From contig JAGBVY010000153.1 in assembly GCA_017630115.1 (NCBI GenBank), positions 1 through 6,230 on the forward strand: a stretch of 6,230 bases of DNA, in the 5' to 3' direction. The notes below the pieces were generated by a model. The model was given only the letters and a program-made list of their open reading frames with translations. It was not told the origin of the DNA and did no database searches. Each line of letters opens with the position of its first letter. Position 1 is the stretch's first letter. Below are positions 1 through 5,568 of this stretch, piece after piece. Source of the DNA: Tidjanibacter sp. (lineage in GTDB: Bacteria > Bacteroidota > Bacteroidia > Bacteroidales > Rikenellaceae). The translations under genes and the position numbers were made by a program.

Positions 1-2048
1 AGGCCCACCTGGGCGTTCATATTTGCACCGTCCATATAAACCTGACCGCCGTGCTCGTGAATAGCATCCACAATCTCGCGGATGCGGCTCTCAAAGACAC
101 CGTGAGTCGAAGGATAGGTCACCATCAGACCTGCCAACTCGCCTTCATACTGCTCGGCCTTAGCTTTCAAATCCTCTACGTCGATGTTGCCCTTCTGGTC
201 GCAAGCTACGGTAACAATCTTCATACCTGCCATAGCTGCCGAAGCGGGGTTGGTGCCGTGAGCCGAGGCGGGGATGAGAATGATGTTACGATAGCCCTGC
301 GAGCGGCTCTGGTGGTAGGCGCGGATAATCATCAGACCCGTATATTCGCCCGCAGCACCCGAGTTGGGTTGGAGGGTGCAGCCTGCAAAGCCGGTGATAA
401 CCGAGAGATCTTTCTCCAACTCGGCAATCATCGTAAGGTAGCCCTCAGCCTGAGCTGTGGGGGCAAAGGGGTGCATATTGGTGAAACCTGCCAGCGAGAG
501 AGGCATCATCGTCACAGCAGGGTTGAGTTTCATAGTACACGAGCCGAGCGAAATCATACTATCGGCCAGCGATATGTCGCGGTGTTCAAGACGTTTGATG
601 TAGCGCATAAGCTCAGTCTCGGAGTGGTATTTGTTAAATACGGGCTCGGTAAGTATAGCGCTCTGGCGACGCAGTTCGGCAGGAATTACCGAAGCCTGCT
701 CGTCTATCTTGACGCTCTTGGGGGCTTTCTTGCCGGCAGCCTCAGCGAAGATAGCCACAACCTCGGCCACCTCCTCATCGGTGGTAACCTCGTCGAAGCT
801 CATCCTAACCCTATCCTCGGCTGGGTAGAAGAAGTTGATGCCGTGAGCCAGAGCCACATCCTGAACAACAGCAGCCTCGGCCTCCACTTCGAGGGTATCG
901 AAATAGCACTCCGAGCGCAGTTTGAAGCCCAATGCTTTCAGTCCCTCAGCCACAGCCACAGTGCGCGAGTGGATGTGGGAGGCGATGCGAGCCAACCCCT
1001 CAGGACCATTATAGACAGCATAGAAGCCCGACATCGATGCCATCAGCGCCGATGCGGTACAGATATTACTTGTAGCTTTTTCACGTTTGATATGCTGCTC
1101 TCGCGTTTGCAGAGCCATACGCAGAGCGCGGTTGCCGAGCCTATCTACCGACACGCCAATGATGCGGCCGGGCATATTGCGTTTGTAGGCATCCTTGGTG
1201 GCCATAAAACCTGCACTGGGACCACCAAAGCCCATAGGCAGACCAAACCTCTGCGACGAGCCCACAGCAATGTCGGCACCCCACTCTGCGGGAGCTTTCA
1301 ACACCACAAGACTCATCAGGTCGCACACGGCAGCCACCTTAGCGCCACTTGTGTGGGCAGCCTCGGCGAAGGCTGCATAGTCGCGCACCTCGCCCGCAGC
1401 AGCAGGATACTGCACCATAGCACCAAACTCTCGGCCCGAGAAGTCGTAGGTAGCATAGTCGTCGATGACGATTTCAATGCCAAAAGGTTCGCTACGGGTC
1501 AGCAGTACGTCGAGCGTCTGAGGATAGATGTTGCTATCGACAAAGAGGACATTGGCTCCATTTTTCTGCTGGTCACGACTCCTGAGGGCATACATCATAA
1601 GCATTGCCTCGGCAGCTGCGGTGGCCTCATCGAGGAGCGAGCAGTTGGCAATCTCCATTGCCGTGAGCGAGACAATCATAGTCTGGAAGTTCAAGAGAGC
1701 CTCCAACCTACCCTGCGAGATTTCTGCTTGATAGGGGGTATAGGATGTGTACCACGAGGGGTTCTCAAAGACGTTGCGGATGATGGCCGCAGGCATAGAG
1801 TTGGGGTAGTAGCCCATACCGATAAAGGAGCGCAGCAGTTGGTTGCGCTCAGCCAACGAACGTATGTGGGCTGCAAACTGTGCTTCGGTCATAGGCTCAT
1901 CCAAAGCCAGAGGCTTGTGCAGACGAATGCTCTGTGGCATCACCTGCGAGATGAGCTCTTCAACACTACTTACACCGATGGTCGCGAGCATCTGCTGAAA
2001 ATCGTGCTCGGAGGGGCCAATGTGGCGAGTTACAAATTGTTCTAACAT
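1..2048 (-). CDS. gcvP: Glycine dehydrogenase (decarboxylating), P-protein, 3'-truncated by window
   Basis: This is the PLP-dependent P-protein of the cytoplasmic glycine cleavage system. It decarboxylates glycine and passes the aminomethyl group to the lipoyl arm of the H-protein. Reading the minus strand from the ATG at 2048-2046 gives 682 whole codons without a stop. The N-terminus begins MLEQFVTRHIGPSE, typical of the family. Other family signatures are YTPYQAEISQGRLEALLNFQ near residues 102-121, SLGSCTMKLN at 500-509, QPNSGAAGEYTG from 560 and HGTNPASA from 597. The visible part ends in GGQVYMDGANMNAQVGL. P-proteins are about 950 residues, and the PLP lysine (LHKTF motif) usually lies some 17 residues past this point, so it falls outside the window. 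The protein is the fused single-chain form, because both halves run through one frame. No glycine riboswitch or Shine-Dalgarno is seen upstream; the leader carries tandem repeats instead. The identification is very secure. Confidence 0.97.
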   Translation of the reverse strand, partial: MLEQFVTRHIGPSEHDFQQMLATIGVSSVEELISQVMPQSIRLHKPLALDEPMTEAQFAAHIRSLAERNQLLRSFIGMGYYPNSMPAAIIRNVFENPSWYTSYTPYQAEISQGRLEALLNFQTMIVSLTAMEIANCSLLDEATAAAEAMLMMYALRSRDQQKNGANVLFVDSNIYPQTLDVLLTRSEPFGIEIVIDDYATYDFSGREFGAMVQYPAAAGEVRDYAAFAEAAHTSGAKVAAVCDLMSLVVLKAPAEWGADIAVGSSQRFGLPMGFGGPSAGFMATKDAYKRNMPGRIIGVSVDRLGNRALRMALQTREQHIKREKATSNICTASALMASMSGFYAVYNGPEGLARIASHIHSRTVAVAEGLKALGFKLRSECYFDTLEVEAEAAVVQDVALAHGINFFYPAEDRVRMSFDEVTTDEEVAEVVAIFAEAAGKKAPKSVKIDEQASVIPAELRRQSAILTEPVFNKYHSETELMRYIKRLEHRDISLADSMISLGSCTMKLNPAVTMMPLSLAGFTNMHPFAPTAQAEGYLTMIAELEKDLSVITGFAGCTLQPNSGAAGEYTGLMIIRAYHQSRSQGYRNIILIPASAHGTNPASAAMAGMKIVTVACDQKGNIDVEDLKAKAEQYEGELAGLMVTYPSTHGVFESRIREIVDAIHEHGGQVYMDGANMNAQVG

Positions 2049-2091
2049 AAGATTTATGGTTTATTTTAGGTTTGTTGTTTACTTTTTTGTC

Positions 2092-2126
2092 GAACGTCTA
2101 ACGTCTAACGTCTAATGTCCTAAGTC
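2092..2126. repeat. Period-7 tandem repeat (TAACGTC / GACGTTA)
   Basis: On the plus strand the units read GAACGTC, TAACGTC, TAACGTC, then the degenerate TAATGTCC and TAAGTC. On the sense strand of gcvP this is a GACGTTA array starting about 43 bp before the gcvP ATG. The copies decay with distance from gcvP. The same unit family recurs at 5528-5558. Adjacent units contain ACGT separated by 3 nt, so the transcript could form very small stem-loops. Confidence 0.85.
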
Positions 2127-2135
2127 TGAATTTGG

Positions 2136-2167
2136 GAGGACTGAGAGGACTGAGAGGACTGAGAGGA
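2136..2167. repeat. Period-9 tandem repeat (GAGGACTGA)
   Basis: Three exact copies of GAGGACTGA (2136-2144, 2145-2153, 2154-2162) are followed by a partial GAGGA at 2163-2167. On the gcvP sense strand the unit reads TCAGTCCTC. Exact copies suggest recent expansion or active slippage. The unit is unrelated in sequence to the arrays on either side. Confidence 0.85.
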
Positions 2168-2176
2168 GTATGAAGT

Positions 2177-2226
2177 CCCAGTAAACCCAGTAAACCCAGT
2201 AAACCCAGTGAACCCAGTGAACCCAG
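2177..2226. repeat. Period-9 tandem repeat (CCCAGTAAA / CCCAGTGAA)
   Basis: Three copies of CCCAGTAAA (2177-2203) are followed by two of CCCAGTGAA (2204-2221) and a partial CCCAG (2222-2226). The single A-to-G variant is shared by the two copies nearest the SRPBCC gene, so the variant itself appears to have been duplicated. On the minus strand the unit reads TTTACTGGG or TTCACTGGG, and the array starts only about 14 bp after the SRPBCC stop codon. Confidence 0.9.
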
Positions 2227-2229
2227 CTT

Positions 2230-2255
2230 GCAGTGAATGCTTAGCCATTCATTGC
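2230..2255 (-). repeat. Imperfect inverted repeat across the SRPBCC stop codon
   Basis: On the minus strand, GCAATGAATG and CATTCACTGC can pair as a 10-bp stem with one A-C mismatch. The 6-nt loop GCTAAG holds the TAA stop codon of the SRPBCC gene. It resembles a 3'-end stem-loop, but no T-run follows on either strand, so a canonical Rho-independent terminator is not supported. It could be an mRNA 3'-end stabiliser, or chance. Confidence 0.45.
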
Positions 2256-2642
2256 GGCCGCAATAGCCTCGGCCATTTGGTCCACTGCTCCCTGCAACTT
2301 TTTGCCAATCATCATTCGCATCATCATATTCAACTCTGCGTGGACCACAATACGCATACGGGTATCGTAGGGGGCAACCTCTTTGAGTTGCAACCAGAAG
2401 GTGAAGTCGATAGGATTGACATCATCGCCCTGAATCTTGATGAGTTTGCCGGGCTCACGCTCGACCATCCTCAGGCGCACGCTCATACCTTTGAGCTTGA
2501 ATGAACAGGTGTCGTCATCGGCCTGCCACTCCTCCACCTTGTCCTGAATCATAGGGGTAAAGTTATTGAAAGAGGATAGTGCCGAGTAGATTTGTTCGGC
2601 CGAGCGACGTATTTGTTGTTGCTTGCTTTCGTATTTTTCCAT
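2241..2642 (-). CDS. SRPBCC (START-like/polyketide-cyclase fold) family protein
   Basis: The gene encodes a 133-residue cytoplasmic protein with no signal peptide or membrane segment. Its length and pattern fit the single-domain SRPBCC helix-grip fold: an N-terminal strand MEKYESKQQQI, the helix AEQIYSALSSFNNF, a run of alternating strands through residues 40-100 (including CSFKLKG and VRLRMVEREPGKLIKIQG), and a long amphipathic C-terminal helix from about 108 to 131. I recall very similar proteins in other Bacteroidales, with VYNKLSDLNNL- and IEREPCKCIKF-type segments at matching positions, but their ligand is not known. A Met-rich stretch (MMMRMM) lies where the last strand meets the C-terminal helix. 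The start at 2642 begins exactly with the predicted first strand. The gene is divergent from the Nudix gene, 47 bp away, and upstream of gcvP on the same strand. Family assignment is good; function is unknown. Confidence 0.85.
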   Translation of the reverse strand: MEKYESKQQQIRRSAEQIYSALSSFNNFTPMIQDKVEEWQADDDTCSFKLKGMSVRLRMVEREPGKLIKIQGDDVNPIDFTFWLQLKEVAPYDTRMRIVVHAELNMMMRMMIGKKLQGAVDQMAEAIAAAMNG

Positions 2643-2650
2643 TGCTTAAA

Positions 2651-2682
2651 TTTGTAATTATGCCATAAAATTAGTTATTTTG
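2651..2682 (+). promoter_or_regulatory. Possible Bacteroidetes-type promoter for the Nudix gene
   Basis: A TTTG at 2651-2654 is followed after 20 bp by TTATTTTG at 2675-2682. This is one mismatch from the Bacteroidetes -7 consensus TAnnTTTG, and the spacing fits a -33/-7 pair. Transcription would start within a few bases of the ATG at 2690, giving a nearly leaderless mRNA. On the opposite strand TAATTTTA (2673-2666) is a weaker -7 candidate for the SRPBCC gene, without a clear -33 partner. The background is AT-rich, so chance matches are likely. Confidence 0.3.
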
Positions 2683-2689
2683 TAGAGTT

Positions 2690-3331
2690 ATGCGACTATT
2701 TTTTGAAAATAATTTTTACGATTTTCTCTCCGAGGCTGATTTTAGGGCACTTAGCCCCCGCCCTGAGGAGAGTCCCGAGGTGGCCATAGTCCACCTTGCC
2801 GAGGGGAGAACCCCTGCTCCCGAGGAGCTTATTGCCAAGACTGAGGGAAAACGCAAAGTGATTATCGTTGCCCCCGACGCCGAGAGTTGCTGCGAGCGTT
2901 TTTGCAGCCAGATGCCAACGGTGTGTGCCGCAGGCGGATTGGTCGAGAACGAGGCGGGAGCCATACTGATGATGACCCGCAAGGGGTGGCGCGACCTACC
3001 CAAGGGGCACATCGATGAGGGAGAGCAGGCCGAGGAGGCCGCTCTGAGAGAGGTGTGCGAAGAGACAGGCTTGCAGGAGGTGGAGATTGTAGCTCCGCTC
3101 TGCACCACACGCCACTTCCACCGCGCCTATGGCCGCTGGGAGATTAAGCAGACCGAGTGGTTTCTGATGTTCGCCCCGGGCGAAGAGCCCGAACTCACCC
3201 CCGAGCAGGAGGAGGGCATAAGCGCTGTTGAGTGGCTTGCGGGCCGCAGACTGTGGAATGCCGTCGATGAGAGCTACTCCACGATTAGGTGGGTTTTTGA
3301 AAATTATTTGAAATACAAAGTAAATAATTAA
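2690..3331 (+). CDS. Nudix hydrolase with N-terminal extension
   Basis: This 213-residue protein carries a complete Nudix box at residues 106-128, GHIDEGEQ through REVCEETGL, matching GX5EX7REUXEEXGU. E121, E124 and E125 are the expected metal-binding glutamates. The Nudix fold covers about residues 75-205, preceded by the GGLVENEAGAILMMTRKGWRDLPKG strand-loop region. Residues 1-70 form an extra N-terminal segment that is not part of the Nudix core. Bacteroidales Nudix proteins with a similar extension and DLPKG motif exist as I recall, so the extension looks like a subfamily trait rather than a wrong start. Nudix enzymes hydrolyse nucleoside diphosphates linked to another group, such as ADP-ribose, NADH or oxidised dNTPs. 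The substrate here cannot be read from sequence. The protein is probably cytoplasmic, as no signal peptide is seen. Its last residues (EN.LKYKVNN) are AT-rich in codon use and run into the AT-rich spacer. Confidence 0.92.
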   Translation: MRLFFENNFYDFLSEADFRALSPRPEESPEVAIVHLAEGRTPAPEELIAKTEGKRKVIIVAPDAESCCERFCSQMPTVCAAGGLVENEAGAILMMTRKGWRDLPKGHIDEGEQAEEAALREVCEETGLQEVEIVAPLCTTRHFHRAYGRWEIKQTEWFLMFAPGEEPELTPEQEEGISAVEWLAGRRLWNAVDESYSTIRWVFENYLKYKVNN

Positions 3332-3434
3332 AGTTTTTAATTTATTTCTAAATAATTTTAATTTCAAAATTCCAATCAAGCGACAAAACAACAAACAATA
3401 AAGAATAATTTATTAAATAATTTACTAACCTAAT
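3332..3434. other. AT-rich intergenic spacer before the S9 peptidase
   Basis: This 103-bp gap is strongly AT-rich and contains few G residues. It holds a 12-bp tandem duplication at 3404-3427 (AATAATTTATTA, then AATAATTTACTA). Several weak TAnnTTT-like -7 candidates occur, such as TAATTTAC at 3418-3425, but none has a TTTG at the right distance. No GC-rich terminator stem follows the Nudix gene. The peptidase promoter is probably here but cannot be placed. Confidence 0.5.
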
Positions 3435-5513
3435 ATGAAATTTGCAAATTTATTAAAATCAACCGCCGCTGCACTACTCGCATTTATGTGCAGTTGCAAC
3501 AATCAACCTGTGATGGAAACAGTTAATTTCACCAACAATCTCACCCCAGAGGAGATTGCAGCAGGCAAATTCACCCCCGAGGTGATGTGGAAAATGGGCC
3601 GAGTAGGCAACCAGAAACTCTCTCCCGACGGCAACCTCTTGGCCTTTACGGTCACCTACTACGATATGGCCGCCAACAAAGGCACAACCAGCATCTACCT
3701 TATGCCCGCCAAGGGAGGCTCGGTAGTACGCCTTGTAGAGAAGGCCTCGTCGCCCCAGTGGGTTGGCAATCGCCTCTACTTTATGGCCGAGGGACAGGTA
3801 TGGAGCATACTTGCCGACGGCACCGACAAGCAGCAAGTGACCGACATTGAGGGCATTGAGAGCTACGGCATAGCCCCCGCCGGCAACTCAATGTTCTACA
3901 CCAAGAAGGTGCACGTTGTTGATATTAAAGGCTCCGACGTCTATGCCGAGGCCGACAAATCGAAGGCTCGTATCTACGACGACCTGATGGCTCGCCACTG
4001 GGACTATTGGGATGAGGGCAACTACTCCCACATCTTCGTAGCTTCGCTTGGCCAGGGACTCGTAAAAGAGGGCACCGACATTATGGAGGGTGCCGCGTGG
4101 GACGCTCCCCTTGCTCCCTACTTCGACAGTGAGGAGATTGCTTGGAACAATGCCGGCACAGCCTTGGCCTACACCTGCAAGCAGCTCACTGGCGCCGCCT
4201 ACGCCATCTCGACCGACTCCGACATCTTCATCTACGACCTCGCCACCAAAACCACTCGCAACATCTGCAAAGAGTGGGGCGAGATGCCCGGCTACGACAA
4301 ATATCCCGTATGGAGCCCTTCGGACAAGCAGATTGCTTTCCGCAGTATGCGTCGTGCAGGCAACGAGAGCGACAAGGAGCGACTCTTCGTGTGGAACTCA
4401 GAGGACGGCTCGATGAGGGATATAACCTCCAAGTTTGACTACAACGCCACCAACGTCGTTTGGGAGGGCGAGGATAGACTCTACTTCATCGCCCCCATCA
4501 CCGCCACCCACCAGATTTGCCGTGCCTCGGCCACCGCAGGCGCAAAGGTGGAGATTCTCACCTCTGGCGACCACGACATCAACACCTTTACTAAGGTTGG
4601 CAACAAAATTGTAGCCCATATGAACACCATAATGAAAGCCCCCGAGCTCTATGGCGTTGCACTCTCAGGCGCACTCACCCAGCTAACCTTTGTCAATCAG
4701 CAAATCTACGACAACATCCCTATGGGCAAGTGCGAGAAGCGCTGGGTCAAGACCACCGACGGCAAGCAGATGCTCACTTGGGTTATTCTGCCTCCCGACT
4801 TCGACCAGAGCAAGAAGTACCCCACCCTGCTCTATTGTCAGGGCGGTCCTCAGAGTGTTGTAAGTCAGTTTTGGAGCTACCGCTGGAACTTCCAGCTCAT
4901 GGCTTCGGAGGGCTACATTGTAGTTGCTCCCAACCGTCGTGGCCTCCCCTCCTTCGGACAGGAGTGGCTCGACCAGATTTCGGGCGATTATAGTGGCCAG
5001 AACATCCGCGACTATCTGGCTGCTATTGACGACGTTTCGCGCGAGCCTTGGAGCGACGAGGAGCGTCTGGGCGCCGTGGGTGCATCCTATGGTGGTTACT
5101 CGGTCTATTACCTTGCTGGCCACCACGAGGGTCGATTCAAAGCCCTCATCTCCCACTGTGGCATATTCAACTTCGAGAGTATGTATGGCCACACCGAGGA
5201 GTTGTGGTTTGTAAACAACGACTACGGCGGCCCCTACTGGGACAAGAAAAACCGCACCGCTCAGCGCAGCTATGCCAACTCGCCCCACAAGGCTGTGGCA
5301 AAATGGGACACCCCCATCCTCATCTTCACCGGTGAACTAGACTTCCGCATCCCCTTCACCCAGAGTTTGGAGGCATTCACAGCAGCCAAGATGCAGGGCA
5401 TACCCGCCAAGCTCGTAGCATTTGAGAATGAGGCCCACCAAGTATTCCAACCCCAGAACTCGCTCGTTTGGAACAGGGAGTTCTTCGGCTGGCTCAACAA
5501 ATATCTGAAATAG
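3435..5513 (+). CDS. dpp5: S9 family dipeptidyl-peptidase, DPP5-like, predicted lipoprotein
   Basis: This 692-residue serine peptidase of the prolyl-oligopeptidase family is predicted to release dipeptides from peptide N-termini in the periplasm. The N-terminus has a basic start (MKFANLLK), a hydrophobic stretch and a Cys pair, MC19SC21, that fits a lipoprotein signal with lipidation most likely at C21. A beta-propeller spans roughly residues 50-430, with blade motifs such as LSPDGNLLAF and VWSPSDKQIAF. The alpha/beta-hydrolase domain follows from about 435, with oxyanion-side YCQGGP (467-472), nucleophile S551 in GASYGGY, D636 in GELDFRIP and H668 in NEAHQV. The triad spacing (85 and 32 residues) equals that which I recall for P. 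gingivalis DPP5 (S542, D627, H659), and CEKRW.KTTDG, SQFWS.RWN and ISGDY.GQN also match from memory. The P. gingivalis enzyme prefers small or hydrophobic P1 residues. Specificity here is inferred by similarity. Confidence 0.93.
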   Translation: MKFANLLKSTAAALLAFMCSCNNQPVMETVNFTNNLTPEEIAAGKFTPEVMWKMGRVGNQKLSPDGNLLAFTVTYYDMAANKGTTSIYLMPAKGGSVVRLVEKASSPQWVGNRLYFMAEGQVWSILADGTDKQQVTDIEGIESYGIAPAGNSMFYTKKVHVVDIKGSDVYAEADKSKARIYDDLMARHWDYWDEGNYSHIFVASLGQGLVKEGTDIMEGAAWDAPLAPYFDSEEIAWNNAGTALAYTCKQLTGAAYAISTDSDIFIYDLATKTTRNICKEWGEMPGYDKYPVWSPSDKQIAFRSMRRAGNESDKERLFVWNSEDGSMRDITSKFDYNATNVVWEGEDRLYFIAPITATHQICRASATAGAKVEILTSGDHDINTFTKVGNKIVAHMNTIMKAPELYGVALSGALTQLTFVNQQIYDNIPMGKCEKRWVKTTDGKQMLTWVILPPDFDQSKKYPTLLYCQGGPQSVVSQFWSYRWNFQLMASEGYIVVAPNRRGLPSFGQEWLDQISGDYSGQNIRDYLAAIDDVSREPWSDEERLGAVGASYGGYSVYYLAGHHEGRFKALISHCGIFNFESMYGHTEELWFVNNDYGGPYWDKKNRTAQRSYANSPHKAVAKWDTPILIFTGELDFRIPFTQSLEAFTAAKMQGIPAKLVAFENEAHQVFQPQNSLVWNREFFGWLNKYLK

Positions 5514-5527
5514 TATAAATACAAATT

Positions 5528-5558
5528 GACGTTAGACGTCAGACGTCAGACGTTAGAC
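5528..5558 (+). repeat. Period-7 tandem repeat (GACGTTA / GACGTCA) upstream of MBL gene
   Basis: The units are GACGTTA, GACGTCA, GACGTCA, GACGTTA and a partial GAC, about 4.4 copies. They fill most of the 55-bp gap between the DPP5 stop and the MBL start, ending 10 bp before the ATG. The unit is the same family as the array upstream of gcvP, again in the sense direction of the downstream gene. Positions 5528-5540 form a perfect 5-bp stem (GACGT/ACGTC) with a 3-nt loop. Positions 5542-5554 form a second one using a G-U pair. Confidence 0.88.
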
Positions 5559-5568
5559 CAAAAAAATT

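Larger units (their letters stand above)
2049..2240. other. Intergenic spacer filled with three tandem-repeat arrays
   Basis: This 192-bp gap lies between the gcvP start and the SRPBCC stop, both genes being on the minus strand. About 135 bp of it is made of three consecutive short arrays (2092-2126, 2136-2167, 2177-2226). The remaining 43 bp next to gcvP are AT-rich and would form its immediate 5' leader. I found no convincing coding sequence, RNA gene or riboswitch in it. Confidence 0.8.

Noticed and set aside
51..2045. A 664-codon plus-strand reading frame opposite gcvP
   Set aside because: It is exactly codon-aligned with gcvP, so antisense stops would need TTA, CTA or TCA codons in gcvP. 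These are avoided in this GC-rich gene; the frame ends precisely at the TTA for Leu2. The plus-strand protein has no recognisable domain, while the minus strand carries all P-protein motifs.
2067..2074. Perfect TAnnTTTG -7 match (TAGGTTTG) on the plus strand
   Set aside because: No TTTG lies about 20 bp upstream, and it would drive transcription only through the repeats and antisense to the SRPBCC gene. It is most likely a chance match.
2049..2135. Glycine riboswitch before gcvP
   Set aside because: The leader is mainly simple repeats and AT-rich sequence, with no paired-aptamer pattern or conserved glycine-aptamer core visible.
2092..2226. CRISPR array
   Set aside because: The units are 7-9 bp and directly contiguous, with no spacers, and no cas genes are nearby. 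These are simple tandem repeats.
2208..2504. A 98-codon plus-strand frame starting inside the CCCAGTGAA array
   Set aside because: It runs antisense through the SRPBCC gene, starts within a repeat and has no recognisable domain.
3340..3362. Terminator after the Nudix gene (TTATTT/AAATAA)
   Set aside because: The stem is only A-T pairs with a 2-nt loop and lies in uniformly AT-rich DNA, so it is not a credible terminator.
4683..5288. A 201-codon minus-strand frame inside dpp5
   Set aside because: It lies opposite the catalytic domain, whose sense frame has a full conserved triad. It is a composition-driven shadow frame.
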